Below are positions 40,401 through 49,430 of a stretch of DNA of 64,000 nt, piece by piece (position 1 is the first letter of the stretch; the number at the start of each line of letters is the position of its first letter). The notes under the pieces are model-generated. The model made no database searches and was not told the origin of the DNA. It saw only the letters and a program-made list of their open reading frames with translations. A program made the position numbers and the translations under genes. The DNA lies in contig CM061102.1 of assembly GCA_030770545.1 (NCBI GenBank), forward strand, positions 14,748,501 to 14,812,500. The letters are read 5' to 3'. The DNA comes from Macropodus opercularis (Eukaryota; Chordata; Actinopteri; Anabantiformes; Osphronemidae).

Positions 40401-40577
40401 TTGCTGGTTTATTTTTTTCATTTCTGGAAACCACAACCACAGACGATCGATTAAGGACTGTCTTACTCTCCTCCAGGTCCTGGCGCGATGCACGATGTGA
40501 ATGGAGCCGCTATGTTGCCCCGTGTCTCCAAACATCTCCTGCTAAGTGTAACCTTACTCTACCTGCTGAAGTTCTGA
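4371..40577 (+). CDS. IgLON-family GPI-anchored cell adhesion molecule, 3' five coding exons (partial gene)
   Basis: Join of 4371-4496, 36010-36147, 39285-39405, 40081-40232 and 40477-40577. The exons share one frame; 638 nt plus one base from the upstream exon give 212 residues and a TGA stop. The visible part holds most of Ig domain 2 (Cys24-Cys69, Trp36), Ig domain 3 (Cys111-Cys163, Trp123), four N-glycosylation sequons (N7, N152, N160, N173) and a hydrophobic GPI signal ending LLKF. IgLONs are extracellular GPI-linked adhesion proteins that homo- and heterodimerise on neurons and shape neurite growth and synapses. Each Ig domain is split by a phase-1 or phase-2 intron, as in the known family. 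The motifs [24 protein letters not shown] and GPGA resemble neurotrimin/OPCML. VPARI, NVNL and CLAVGRPE in the first exon resemble IgLON5. I am sure of the family but not of the paralogue. The signal peptide and Ig1 exons are outside the window. Confidence 0.93.
5775..6110 (-). mobile_element. RTE-like non-LTR retrotransposon fragment (antisense)
   Basis: Read on the minus strand, this segment resembles the linker just before the reverse transcriptase of a common fish RTE-type LINE. The similarity includes the stretch equivalent to a 'VKKLLS(D/G)KA' region and the downstream Ser/Pro-poor linker. It is broken by stops. The assignment rests on remembered similarity of the DNA; no catalytic motif is present. 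Confidence 0.4.
6613..6635. repeat. Poly-C tract (23 bp)
   Basis: An uninterrupted run of 23 C residues. Its length is likely to vary between individuals and to be a sequencing weak point. Confidence 0.95.
9361..9400. repeat. Solitary TTAA-piggyBac-like terminus with hairpin
   Basis: It starts TTAACCCTTGTG, the same first 12 bases as the termini of the MITEs at 45.5 and 53.3 kb, and continues into an imperfect hairpin (GTGGGG ... CCCCAC). No matching right end was found nearby, so this may be a solo end or a chance match. Confidence 0.3.
9743..9769. repeat. (TG)n microsatellite
   Basis: A simple dinucleotide run of about 12 units. Confidence 0.9.
11787..12004 (+). mobile_element. SINE-like repeat nested in the L2 LINE
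   Basis: The sequence has the familiar fish signature 'TGTGCCGAAGTGTCCTTGGG', ending in AAAGCGCTTTGAGTACC, AGAAAAGCGC and CCATTTACC. It splits the LINE 3' region (…GCTGTTCCTCAG | insertion | CAGTCTGCTGG…). CTCAG occurs on both sides and may be the target duplication. Confidence 0.6.
12538..12867 (-). pseudogene. L2-like reverse transcriptase core (decayed)
   Basis: This 109-codon open stretch covers the central palm. It has [11 protein letters not shown] (motif A, with the catalytic Asp), [10 protein letters not shown] (motif B) and FAEDTAV where FADD is expected (motif C). The first Asp of the catalytic pair is Glu, which argues against activity. The flanking parts of the protein continue in other frames: AAGLDGIP at 13066-13356 and the C-terminal [11 protein letters not shown] block at 12006-12203. 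Confidence 0.85.
13292..13481. mobile_element. Palindromic MITE core nested in the L2 LINE
   Basis: About 190 bp with long inverted arms: AAGCTCAAAAACCACACAAG at the left and a matching inverted copy ending TTTTTGAGC at the right. Between the arms lie GGTTGGATGAACTTGTTCATC and TGTAACACCCACAAAGGCTG. The core is shared with the copies at 45.5 and 53.3 kb, but this copy lacks their outer TTAA-flanked termini. Confidence 0.7.
15470..15490. repeat. Poly-T tract
   Basis: About 21 consecutive T residues, possibly the tail of an old minus-strand retroelement. No body was recognised beside it. Confidence 0.9.
20445..20590 (+). repeat. Fragment of tRNA-derived fish SINE 3' body
   Basis: It contains GACCTGTCC, then GCTTGGCAGCTGGGATAGG, the conserved end of the SINE copy at 36.7-37.1 kb. 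The following bases look like an inverted piece of the same body (CACACATAGGCAAACAATCA). It is decayed. Confidence 0.4.
23350..24950 (+). mobile_element. Decayed non-autonomous LTR retrotransposon copy (same family as 59.1 kb)
   Basis: The LTR-like part starts near TGATGTCACGTTCTCCCT (23413) and shares CACCTGTGTCTAATTTCCTG and a TATTTAAG box with the LTRs at 57 and 59 kb. Internal DNA then matches the 59.1-kb ORF region: GAGCCAGGAGGAGGACTC, CGACCATGCTCCTAAACTGT and AAGGAGCTGAAGGCTCAGAG. The coding frame is broken into pieces (23681-24037, 24050-24499, 24496-24879). The part at 24.1-24.5 kb has degenerate repeats of a Ser/Pro/Val-rich unit. No 3' LTR is visible. Confidence 0.6.
25509..25527. 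repeat. (GTT)n microsatellite
   Basis: A short trinucleotide run of about six units. Confidence 0.85.
26540..26700 (+). repeat. LINE 3'-UTR-like fragment
   Basis: The segment around TTTCCTTCTGTTAAAGGGAG, GTTTTTGCTTTCCATTGTC and ACCTAGTGCTTGATC matches the 3' region of common fish CR1/Rex1-like LINEs, here in plus orientation. No coding part is attached. Confidence 0.4.
29274..30150. mobile_element. Non-autonomous hAT element with 8-bp target duplication
   Basis: It starts CAGGGGTATTCAACT and ends AGTGACCGCTG. The inverse of the end reads CAGCGGTCACTAAC, giving short imperfect terminal repeats of hAT type. It is flanked on both sides by CTCTAAAT (29266-29273 and 30151-30158), a perfect 8-bp duplication as hAT transposases make. 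The 877-bp body has no transposase frame. The right end has a GC-rich palindromic stretch (GTCCGGATCCGGAC). One half of the palindromic MITE core lies at about 29735-29785. Confidence 0.8.
29735..29785. repeat. Half-copy of the palindromic MITE core
   Basis: CGTCTGTCTGCGGCCGTTTG, ATCCAACCCTGGTGTC and TTTTGAGC match one arm of the MITE core seen at 13.3, 45.5 and 53.4 kb. The other arm is missing. It lies within the hAT element. Confidence 0.55.
33230..33730 (-). pseudogene. Penelope-like element remnant with GIY-YIG endonuclease
   Basis: On the minus strand the frames read [16 protein letters not shown], then LRHPKEQ, then [20 protein letters not shown], then [20 protein letters not shown] and WFERG. 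This is the order of the C-terminal GIY-YIG nuclease of fish Penelope-like retroelements (family form [14 protein letters not shown]…H.F.D). The usual LYIGE is LYFGE here. Frameshifts and a stop near the WFERG block break the frame. No reverse transcriptase part is recognisable beyond this end. Confidence 0.75.
36010..36147 (+). CDS. IgLON exon encoding second half of Ig domain 2
   Basis: This is a 138-nt exon with a strong pyrimidine-rich acceptor (ending TATAG at 36009) and donor AACT|GTAAG. It completes the split Gly codon and leaves one base of the Tyr codon of the inter-domain YPP motif. The peptide shows [12 protein letters not shown], then EQSGSYEC with the second Ig2 cysteine (residue 69) in the usual D/S-x-Y-x-C setting, then [10 protein letters not shown] and VTVN, the final strand of Ig2. 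An open frame runs from 35982 to 36179, but only the splice-bounded part is coding. Confidence 0.95.
36248..37128 (+). mobile_element. Tc1-like element remnant with ~60-bp terminal inverted repeats
   Basis: Both ends start CAGTACTGTGCAAAAG and agree for about 60 bp with three visible mismatches. TA flanks both ends (36246-36247, 37129-37130), the Tc1/mariner target duplication. Between the ends, 36440-36640 keeps the C-terminal part of a Tc1-like transposase in plus orientation (…[16 protein letters not shown]…, then a stretch ending GGHNKY-like), broken by stops. A SINE sits at 36690-37063. Most of the transposase gene is deleted. Confidence 0.85.
36690..37063 (+). mobile_element. tRNA-derived fish SINE inserted in the Tc1-like element
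   Basis: The A-box-like start TGGTTAGCACTGTCGCC is followed by a body with TCCGGTTTCCTCCCACAGTC, TGTGGCCCTGCGATGGACTG and GCTGGGATAGGCTCCAGC, and a GAATGAATGAA tail. The B-box region usual after AAGGTCCCGG is missing, so the internal pol III promoter looks broken. A 23-bp unit around CAAAGACATGCAGTTAGG is tandemly duplicated at about 36812-36858. Confidence 0.75.
37560..38410 (-). pseudogene. Tc1-like transposase relic (minus strand)
   Basis: The minus-strand frame at 37829-38011 contains [19 protein letters not shown] and ISHTLHN, which match the N-terminal helix-turn-helix region of fish Tc1 transposases. [14 protein letters not shown] sequence follows towards 37780. The flank near 38390 (CAAGGGGTATGAATAC) is the usual subterminal sequence of such elements. 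It has stops and deletions; the far end near 37560 is uncertain. Confidence 0.75.
38649..38720 (-). repeat. CR1/Rex1-like LINE 3' tail fragment
   Basis: CAATTCAGTT, AATTTATACAG and GAAGGCACTTTACA match the 3' end of the LINE at 51.24 kb. It is a short scrap. Confidence 0.45.
39285..39405 (+). CDS. IgLON exon encoding first half of Ig domain 3
   Basis: This is a 121-nt exon. The acceptor is CTATAG (ending 39284). It completes Tyr89 of the YPP linker and encodes [18 protein letters not shown], the first Ig3 cysteine (LQC, residue 111), EASAVP and the core EWYK tryptophan. It ends in CCGCAG followed by GCAAGT, so the donor is GC rather than GT. Ending at 39405 leaves two bases (AG) that join the first base of the next exon to give Arg129 and continue in frame. 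The first GT dinucleotide, four bases further on, would throw the next exon into GCT CCT TAA. Confidence 0.92.
39406..40080 (+). other. IgLON intron with GC-AG boundaries
   Basis: This 675-bp intron begins GCAAGT and ends TTCTTACAG. GC donors are a minor but recognised class of U2 introns and usually compensate with a strong flank, as here (CAG|GCAAGT, otherwise a perfect match to the U1 consensus). I see no repeat or gene inside it. Confidence 0.85.
40081..40232 (+). CDS. IgLON exon encoding second half of Ig domain 3
   Basis: This is a 152-nt exon with acceptor CTTTCTTACAG and donor TACG|GTAAG. The peptide [16 protein letters not shown] leads into [14 protein letters not shown], which carries the second Ig3 cysteine (residue 163) and two sequons (N152-V-S, N160-Y-T). 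It ends [17 protein letters not shown] with a third sequon at N173. This stretch is very close to neurotrimin and OPCML. It leaves one base of a split Gly codon for the GPI exon. Confidence 0.95.
40233..40476 (+). other. IgLON last intron (GT-AG)
   Basis: This is a 244-bp intron with a GTAAGA donor and a pyrimidine-rich CTCTCCTCCAG acceptor. It is AT-rich. I see nothing else inside. Confidence 0.9.
40477..40577 (+). CDS. IgLON terminal exon: GPI-attachment signal and stop
   Basis: The acceptor is TCTCCTCCAG (ending 40476). The exon starts with the family-typical GPGA, followed by a small-residue region (HDVNGAA, likely omega-site neighbourhood) and then a hydrophobic tail that ends LLYLLKF before TGA (40575-40577). 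Human neurotrimin and OPCML also end in a hydrophobic tail finishing -KF. This tail is normally cleaved when the GPI anchor is added, so the mature protein has no transmembrane segment. Confidence 0.93.
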
Positions 40578-41950
40578 TGTGAAATGTGACAACCTTCAAG
40601 TTCCACTCAATATTGAACCATAAGAACAGACTATTAGTCCTGTTAGAAGAATGGAAATCCAAGAGTGCCAGTGGTTAACCCTTTTTTTTCTGGCTGTAAA
40701 TTGGAGTCTGTTCTATGTTGGCTCACCAAGAGCAAGACATTAATCCACTGATGAGAAAATTTGATGATTGATGCCCTAATTCGATGAAGATAGCTGACTA
40801 CTGAGTTTGTGTCTCCCCAACATGTTTTGTATGTGAAAAGGGAACAAGAAAAAAGAGTAAATGTAACTTGATAGTTGACTGTTTATTGCCCAATATTGAA
40901 GTGTACATTAAGATTGTTAGTATTATTGTGTCACATCCTGTTCAATATCTGTATAATACCATTAAGCTTTTTTTAAGTAAATGACAAAAAAGGGGAAAAT
41001 GCAACGTGATTGTTGAATTTTACTGTATTTTTACAGTTGTATGCAAAACAGAAAAACTCAACTGATAAACAGTTCAGAATAATAAATAGTTCACCATGAT
41101 TTCTCAGGCAAAGTCCTAAAGCATAGTCCATCCTATTTTATTTTATTTTTATTGTAGTGTGTGTAGAAAATGTACAAAAGTGTACAGACAATTCCTGCAC
41201 TGTTGTCTTTTAAAATGCACATACCTATCAAATGGCATTTTTGAAACACCTAATCACAGTGTCATAGCAGCTTCATGGCATATTCATACTCAGTACTAAT
41301 ACTGAAATGAGGTTTCCAAACATTCACTGATGTATCACAGTCAGTCAAGTTTCAGTCAGAGTGCCACTATGTCCTCTACAGTGACAAACTCAATTCAAAT
41401 AAAATCACTTCAGAATTGCTAAGAGCTAAAGCCTCTGTAACAGAATGAGCAACTGACAGGTATTGCTGATGGGAAAAGAGTGGCACAAAATGTTAATGTG
41501 CAAATCCTTTGCTATTACACAATTGTGGTTGGTGCACAGGCCCGAAACGTACATCCCTGCCTCCTTCCAAAATAACCATAGGATAACCATTATATTTAGT
41601 AAGACCGGAACTATATAAAAGCAACTAGAGCGTAGCACACAGTGTCCACCACAAATGAAATGACAGTGGGGCTCAGTCGTGTATGAACCCATTGACGCAG
41701 AGCAGCTTGTGCATGGTCCTCTGCTTGAAGCCTGTTCAACTGTTAAAGCATCAGGTTAGTGGGTGGTCTAATTAACTGAACTGACTTCTTAACGAGTAAG
41801 TGCTGCTCATTTGGAAAACCATGTAACATACTTCACAGACGCCTAATTATATTTTTGGCTTTCACATTTTTGTCGCAAAATTTACTCTGATGGTTTTAGA
41901 ATAAAGTTGAAACAAAAATACATTCGTGTTTAATAACTAGCCTTTATAGT
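40578..41950 (+). other. Probable IgLON 3' UTR with candidate poly(A) signals
   Basis: AT-rich sequence after the stop codon. AATAAA hexamers occur at 41081-41086, 41398-41403 and 41900-41905. The last is followed by GT/T-rich sequence. Which one is used cannot be told from sequence alone, and a longer 3' UTR is possible. Confidence 0.45.
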
Positions 41951-44920
41951 ATGTTTCTCAGGCCACCACAGTGATCCTCAAATAATTTGGGTTAAGCAGT
42001 GGACTTTTATGCAATTTAGGATTTTGGTTTTCAGAGGCCACTACTTTGCAGTTTATCACAATGTCAAATCACACAACAAAATGACACAACATTGGTGTCT
42101 CTCACCCATTTTTATAATAATCTACTACCTTATATTGCTTAAAATCTATATCTATTTATTCACTTTAAAATAATATTATTCTGTTAACTCTCACTTTAAT
42201 TTAACAGTGGGAAATGAATTGTTATGTGGTAATGCAAAATGTGCACTGCTCTACCACTATCAAGCAGAATAAAATGTTATTTGTTGCGATCGCTTACTTA
42301 GGTGTATCTCAAATGTTGCATCCAAAACACAGGTGATACAGGCAGGAACATTTTATGAATGATGGGATGGTAAGGTCAACTTCAATGAATGTTCTGTGTA
42401 GCTGCTATGAAGCTTTCTTTTCAGATGTTGTGCTCTTAACCTGGTTTACCCCAAGATAAATAACAGATGCTGTTCTCCAGGCTGCAGGAGAGACTGTTGT
42501 GTTTTGTGGTCGGTGAAGACATTTTCAAGGGACATTTTTCGGTCTAAGACAAAGACTTTCTGAGAGAAGCATATTACAGCGCCAGTGAATGATACTGTGA
42601 TGTTCTGCTGTTGTCCAGTTCACTCCTGCTCACACACCTGCGAGAAGGACGTGTGTAAGGTAAAGCAACAAGGGATGAGATTATTGTATTTGGGAATGCT
42701 TTTGTTGTTTTCACGTCATGTGCTTGTGATGATGGTGAACCAGTCAGGTGCAGAGTATGTCACAGGATGTGATTTCACTATGTGGGGATTTGCAAGAAAC
42801 ACAAACAGATAAGCTTTAGATTCCTGCAAAATTAAAAAAAAGTTTCTGTAACCCCTTATATTCAATATAGATTAACAATGTTGATGTCAATAAGCATAAA
42901 TCAGTTTGCTTTAAAATTCCCAATAAAACTAAATTCATTTTAGAGTTGAGGTGTATTTTTGCATAATGACAACGTTGTCACTATCTTAGTGACAAGTTGT
43001 ATGTTTAATCATTTAGGGATTTTAAACTCATGTATTCGGTATTATCTAATAACTTCTTTAATTATTAGCATTCTGGTCATTTTAAATTTGCAGTATTTAC
43101 AATTTCTTTGATTTTATTTCAGTTGCGTTTACAATGTATGATTCCACTGATTGCTGCATTGTTGACTTGTTTGATATGTTTTCTGACAGTGATGGAGGTT
43201 TAGAATACAGTACTCACTATTGTGGTATATAGTTATCGTATCATTGCCAAATTGTCCATAAACTGCTTAAATGTAAACTCAAGTTGCCAATCATTTGTTC
43301 TGATACACGTCATTGTCATGTTTTGTTTTTATTGCACGTTTTCAGTCACTCTAGAAATTTTGTTACTGCAGCATACATACAGCAATTCTCAGATGAATTC
43401 TGCACAACTTTGAGATTTGTCCTATCACTGCAAGGTTTCTACCTACACTCCATGTGCTGAACAGTTTGCACCTGAGCTGATACAACTTTTTTTTTTTGTT
43501 AACACTATGTGGTGTTGCTTTTTATGGTAAAACCTCCACACAAAGGCAAATGAATGAAGGGAATATAAGAGAGAAATGGAAGAAATAAAATGTACAGATA
43601 TGTCATTTGTAGGTCAGAGATTTCCAGCACTGGGATGCCTGCAAAATTCACTGCAAAAGACCAGGTAGGACAATTTCCTGTGTTGATCTTGGTATGAACT
43701 GTTTTACTCTGTGTACATACCACAAAACACACCTAGACTTACTGAAATGACAAGACGAGCATCACAGTAACAGATTTATTGCAGTGCTGACAGAATCAAG
43801 ATGTGTTAGGTCAAATAATAACCTGTAGTGGTCACATTAGTGTAGTATAAATCATAAAGGGAAGGAGATGTGCTTTATTGATCAAATGACAAACTATGCA
43901 TACAATCAACAATGTGTGAGTGTGTTCCAATCAAAAAGTGGCCGTGATGCTCAGTGGAACAAATTTCCTTTGGTTTTTATTAAATTATACAAAAAAGTTG
44001 CAACTATTTTTGCATTTTTTTCTTGTATCAATTATTTCATGGGGAAAAGCACCTAAAATTGAGTTGACAACAAAAAAAGCAAAATTGATCATTGAACACA
44101 TTATTTAAAGTAATTTGTCTTATATGGTGTATGCTGAGCGATATTAGCATGCATATCATACTTCCCTTAGTATTAGCATTTAGCTTCCAAAGAATTTGCA
44201 TTGTCACACCAAAAGTTAATGTGCCCAGGTTTTAGAGTGCGCTCTCAATTAATTGTGGTGTGAAATGTAGAATCTCAATAATAATAATAATAATAATAGT
44301 TTTCTACTGAATCTTTGTCTGTACTTCGTTTTGTTTTTTTGCCCTGCTCAACCATTGTTAATGAATGGGAATACTGTCACTGCTGTCAGAGCTGATAGGG
44401 TCTCAGCACAATGACACCAGTAGCTGAATGTGTTTGATCCTGGGCTTCTTCCAGTGTAACCTCCTTATCAGAGCAAAGAAAAAACAAAAATAAAAATAAA
44501 AAAAAAAAACGAAGGGCACGTTTGGTAACTGTGCTGTCAGTCAAGCTGGTTGTTTTGGTCTTGGTGTAAAGGTGAAGAGATGCACTTTGGTCACAAATCT
44601 TAGAGACATTAATGCAATTTTTTTTGCCTTGAGGTTTATTCCTGTGTGAATATATTATGTGTTACAATTGCTTACATTTGGATCAGGGTTACACACAGCA
44701 CTTTATGTAGATTAAATGGTGTAAATGCCAAACAAATGCTACATAGTAATTGCATCTCTACAGATCTGTACATCAATATTTTCCTTGTTATATGGGAGCC
44801 ATCAGATTTATTATGGTAAAATATTCTTAAATATATTAAATGAAGACACGCTCTGTGGTTCTGATGGTCACGCTTAGGTTGTTTAATGTAAATTCAATTC
44901 CAAAAACCTATATGTTTGGA
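41950..44920. other. Intergenic sequence without recognised features
   Basis: AT-rich. The open frames at 42585-42812, 43222-43413, 43505-43732 and 43868-44108 lack recognisable motifs. It contains an (AAT)n run at 44275-44299. I see no gene. Confidence 0.55.
44275..44299. repeat. (AAT)n microsatellite
   Basis: About eight AAT units in a row. Confidence 0.9.
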
Positions 44921-44924
44921 GTCC

Positions 44925-45080
44925 TGGGGTCAGCCAGGAGCTGTGAGTGTGTTCTCCGGGTCTGTGTGAGTTATCTCCAGGTGCTCCAGCTTCCTCCCAC
45001 AGTCATGACAAGCAGTCAGAGTAATTGGTGACTCTAAATTGCCAATAGGTGTGAGTGTGAATGGTTGTCTCTCTCTGTGT
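44925..45080 (+). repeat. tRNA-derived SINE body fragment
   Basis: CAGCTTCCTCCCACAGTC, GTGACTCTAAATTGCC and AATAGGTGTGAGTGTGAATGG match the middle of the SINE at 36.7 kb. The head and tail are absent. Confidence 0.55.
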
Positions 45081-45099
45081 GTTGGCTGTTAACAGAGAC

Positions 45100-45990
45100 A
45101 GGTTGATTTGATCTAATATGGATGTGCTGGTTAAAGGAAAAACGTAGTTGGGACTGGGTCTAAGAGACATGTACTGTAAATGATTTGGATGAGCTTGTTA
45201 TTAAATTTGGATGAGTTCTTTATTAAAATTAACTCCATATCATCTATGGGGAAAAGCAGTCAGAGTAAGATAGAGTTCTTACCAGTAAATCTAGAGACTA
45301 CTGTATATGTATATGTATGCACAGTATATGCACATTGATCTAATTCAATTCAATTCAGTTTTATTTATAATTCACAGCAAAAGTAATCTCAAGCCACTAT
45401 ACAATAATTGACAGTAGATGTAGAATCTCTGCATGAACATATGGCAAATGTCAGCTTTGTTTATGTTTAAGATCTTACATAACTCTATTAACAACCGAAC
45501 AAATTCCACGTTGAGCAATATTTAACCCTTGTGCAGCCTCGGGCGCTCAAAGCTCAAAAACACACACAAGCGTTAGATAAAACAGCCTTTGTGGGTGTTA
45601 CATTCAAGCAAATGAACACGTGTGGGTCTTCTGATGAACAAGTTTATCCAACCGTTCAGTCTGCGGCTGTTTTATCCAACCCTTGTGTGGTTTTTGAACT
45701 TAGAGCGCCCCTTATTTTCATTTTGACATCCTCGAAAGCTGCAAAAGGGTAAAGACATTTTTAAACTAGCCTCTGATTCACTGCCTTCTTTTTCAGAAGG
45801 GCAACAGTGTCTGACATTGTTCACAGTTAAAATGCAGCAGGATTAAGACAACTGATCTTTTCTGTGTAGCTACTTGAGAATAAAGCAAAAGATCATCAGT
45901 CATCATCTCCCTAAATCTAACAACAACATCATCACATAAACATTTGCTGTAGTTGAAGTTCTTTCCAACTGCTGTAAAGTCTGTCATAGG
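45100..45990 (-). mobile_element. CR1/Rex1-like LINE fragment carrying a TTAA MITE
   Basis: 45345-45520 (CAATTCAATTCAGTTTTATT…) matches the LINE 3' tail. 45793-45987 on the minus strand reads VGKNFNYSKCLCDDVVVRFREMM, parallel to VGKKFYYSRCLFDDAVIRFKEM in the LINE at 52.8-53.2 kb. 45100-45240 also resembles 52610-52700. The pieces are out of normal order, so the copy is deleted or rearranged. The piggyBac-type MITE lies between them. Confidence 0.65.
45526..45749. mobile_element. piggyBac-type TTAA MITE, copy A
   Basis: The left end is TTAA (45522-45525) followed by CCCTTGTGCAGCC. The right end, inverted, reads CCCTTTTGCAGC and is flanked by TAAA, one change from TTAA. The inside is the palindromic core shared with 13.3 and 53.4 kb, in the opposite orientation to copy B. 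About 224 bp, no coding capacity. Confidence 0.75.
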
Positions 45991-45999
45991 GTTAATCCA

Positions 46000-47950
46000 T
46001 GTAAAATCATAATTTTTGCCAGCGCTGCCAAAATTAGAGGCGGTTTACGGTCACCTTTGAGGTTTGCCCCACAATTCTTTTTGTAATGGTGAAAATGTTT
46101 GGTAGGCTGGCTTGCCTTCCTTTAGTCCCTCTATTCCCTATTTTTTCTGCTTCACCATCATATTTAATCTTGTTTATTTCTAACTGTGTCCTTTTCAAAC
46201 ATCTACAATCATTGCACTCTGGAGCTTTTTCATGGGCACTGGCATCTTGATTATAATATAACTTATTTATTTTACATAAATTACTTATTTATTTTGCATA
46301 AATAAATTAAAATACTGCACAGTAATTAGGATCTCTTCTATCCAGTGAATGTATTTTACTCGTACGTTGAAGATACGTTGCCAAATGTCAAATAGGGTGA
46401 ATCTCTGTTTGTGGGACGTAGATGAGCCATATTTTACGTACGTGATTGGGCACAGCTGCAGTGCAAAGACAGGTCAAGGCCATGACTGAAGGGCGTCCTG
46501 TACAACCGCTGTGGTCCAGCCCAGTACACCCAGTAAACTGTGTGACCAGTGTTTGCTTCTAGTTTACATGTTCTCCATATCAGGCAGTGTATGCAGTTGC
46601 AGTTTTACATGTTTATACTCATAGATAAAAATATAGAATTAGAAGTAATAGGTGAGGTCACTCAAAATCAACAGTGGTATTACATCTAAGACATCCTTTC
46701 TCCTAGTGAGGAAGATCTCAATTATGTTTTAGTTTTAATAAAAATCTGGTGTATGAGGATTTGTCCAGCCTCAGAGTGTCAGGTTCTAAAAGCCTTTTCC
46801 TCCATCTTATTATAAAAATATAATAAGGGTATATTACCTTTTTTCTAGGTTGCCACATAGGGGATTAAAATGTGATTAGTTAGCCCCATAATACACTTGT
46901 CTTTTTGATCTGTCGGGTCTTATTGTTTATAGAAAGTCATTAAAAAAACTGCGGAATACTGCATAGTAAAAATCCAGCTTTACTCATTACATTAGGCAAT
47001 GAGAGTTGCTGCTAACATGACCTGTACATTCTAAAGTACCATATCACCACTTTTAGGCGGAGCTCGTCTTTTAAAATAAGTGTGTTGCACATTTTGCTGG
47101 AGTTCTGTCCATGTCGTAGACTAGGAGCCATTCTTGGTCACTGTTCGCTCTGACCTTGTAGGTGCCATCTGCTCAGACATGTCATATAAGTCTACTCAAC
47201 CCATGCTCTCGACTGTGCTCTTGTCTTCAGGGGTAACAACAACATCAGTCACTGCCAGGAACTTGTCACCACATTCATTTGGAGTGGACGGAGACAAGTA
47301 TCATACGGACTGCATGATACTTGTGGGGACGAAAGGATCGCCTCCATCTTTCTAGGCTGTTGAGTTGTGTCTCTGCTGTGAGCTGCAATTTCAGACACAC
47401 GAAGAAGAATTTCCAGGAGTATTATATTATAGAAGTTCGGTGTGAGCTACTGCAAAGGAAAATATATTCTAATATGTAGTGGAAGTAACTTTGTAACTAA
47501 CATAACTCCACAGTATTAAATAATGTTAACTTACATATGACACATTTATGTCCCGGTTCAACAACAGCATTAACCATGTATGATGGTTATAGTCAATGTT
47601 GGAATTAATGTAAATCCAGACTTCTCCTATATTATAAATGAAAACATGCTTCGAGCAGGCAAAGTCTCCTGCAGCATCTGTCTTCTAACAAGGCTTCAAT
47701 TTCACAGTGTTCTCTGCTTGTGATTGATCATTTATGCCTCTTTGTGCATCAGGGTAGAGCTATGTTGTGGGAATTCACAGCCTTCAGAGTGAAAAAGTTT
47801 CTAACCCTCTGACTCACGTCGCACTTCTGTCATTACAACCTAATGCAACATGGATTGATTTCAAACATATTTGTTTATTTTTTATTGTCAAAAATCTAGA
47901 CAAAAATGTCTAATGTGTATATGTGTGTGTAATGTAATTCAGCTGAAATT
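46000..47950. other. Intergenic sequence without recognised features
   Basis: No repeat or gene recognised. The open frame at 47134-47355 (73 codons) has no known motif and I treat it as chance. Confidence 0.5.
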
Positions 47951-47959
47951 TAGAAATAT

Positions 47960-48220
47960 GTAATTTTACAGAGATTCTCTCCCCTGACAGCTAGTACAGC
48001 TTCAGGGCTTCTTGGAAACATGTAACAGCATGGCACATCCTGATCTGGGATTTCCTCCCATTCTTCCCTCACAGATTCTTTCAAGCTCCATCGAGTTGGA
48101 CCGAGGGGCGTTTGTGAGCAGTTATCTTCAAGTCATTCCACATATTCTCAGTAGGAAGTCTGGGCTTTCACCAAAGCCTCTCAAAGACTTCCACATGATT
48201 GTCTGAAGCCTTTCCAGTTA
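47960..48220 (-). pseudogene. Tc1-like transposase C-terminal relic (antisense)
   Basis: The plus-strand text (CCCATTCTTCCCTCACAGATTC, split: CCCATTCTTCC then TCAAGCTCCATCGAGTTGGA, then AAGTCTGGGCTTTCACC and GTCTGAAGCC) matches the antisense of a widespread fish Tc1 transposase gene. It is short and decayed. Confidence 0.5.
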
Positions 48221-48249
48221 TAATTTGGCTCAGATTGAGTGTTCATCAC

Positions 48250-49430
48250 CCAGATGTTTGTGGTGAGTGTGTGTGTGTGGATTCAAAATTCTAACTGTAC
48301 TGTATATGTTTCTTTTTGATTCATGTCTAGTCATTTTAATGTGAGTCAGCCTTCTGAAGGACACTCAAAAGAATCTGAATGCAATTAGGAGTGACACTGC
48401 AGAAAAGCTCAGCACTCGCTGACTGAAATATTTTGTACTCCTTATTTTGGCATTTAATTTTTTTCATTCATTTTGGAAGGCCAACTAAAAACGTCTGACA
48501 TAAAAGGCATTCAGTGTTGAATTTCAACTGCAGCACAGCATGTAGCAATGATTCAGTGATTACATTTTAAACTTTCCTAAATTCAAATGAAAATCAACTG
48601 CACTCAAAATGTTCAAGTTGCTAGAGAGGGGGAGGATCATGCTTGTTACCTCCAGGGTAGGAGCAAATTATTTTATTTCTGGGTCAAAATGGGATGTAGT
48701 TTTAAAATCTGGTTTGCATTTAGAAAATGGGTGAATATACATTAAAGTGAAATATAAAAATCTGGTTGTAGGAATTTGTTGACTTGTCCAAGTAATGCTA
48801 AGCCTACACTTAATCTAATATAAAATAAAATTATGACAGTAATTATGCATACACCTTACCATGCAAATTATTTGCTAGACTCTATAAATAAACAAATATA
48901 TGTATTTATTTGTTCTTTTATTTTGTTATTTATTGACAGCCTTGGCAGCGGCACTGGGGGCGACTGGTCTGTAGGAGTGGGACACTGCTTTAAAAAAAGT
49001 TCCCCACAGGCCCAATGATAAGTAGATTAAGTAACTAGGTCTGGCTATGAGTTCTGTTTGTCACAATAACTATCAAATAATCAGTCATGTAAAAAAAATG
49101 AAAAAAACAGGGTCATGAGGGTATTATTAGTAAAAGAAAGTTAAATTATAGAGAAGGAACTCTTACATTATGATATCTTTATTTATAAAAATGCGTTACT
49201 TTTGCTTGTTGTTGCTTAGTGTCATGTGAATTATTGTTATACATAATTTTTTGTGTATTTAAATGCTCAACTGTTCAATGGATGTACAAAAATGCATGCC
49301 CAGAAACATACTGTATATTTGAAGCTTTAATGGTTTTAAGATGATGTTTGTACAACTAAACTGAGTGATGTAGGCTTAACTGCGCTCAGAAGCGTTTCTG
49401 AAAAATGTGAAAAGAGACGATAGAAAGTTG
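48250..49430. other. Intergenic sequence without recognised features
   Basis: AT-rich with no supported gene or named repeat. Confidence 0.5.

Noticed and set aside
40397..40582. Independent 61-codon plus-strand frame overlapping the last IgLON exon
   Set aside because: It is a different frame of the spliced GPI-signal exon; the exon frame is fixed by the four upstream exons.
47134..47355. 73-codon frame MVTVRSDLVG…
   Set aside because: No motif, no upstream signal, and surrounding DNA gives no exon context.
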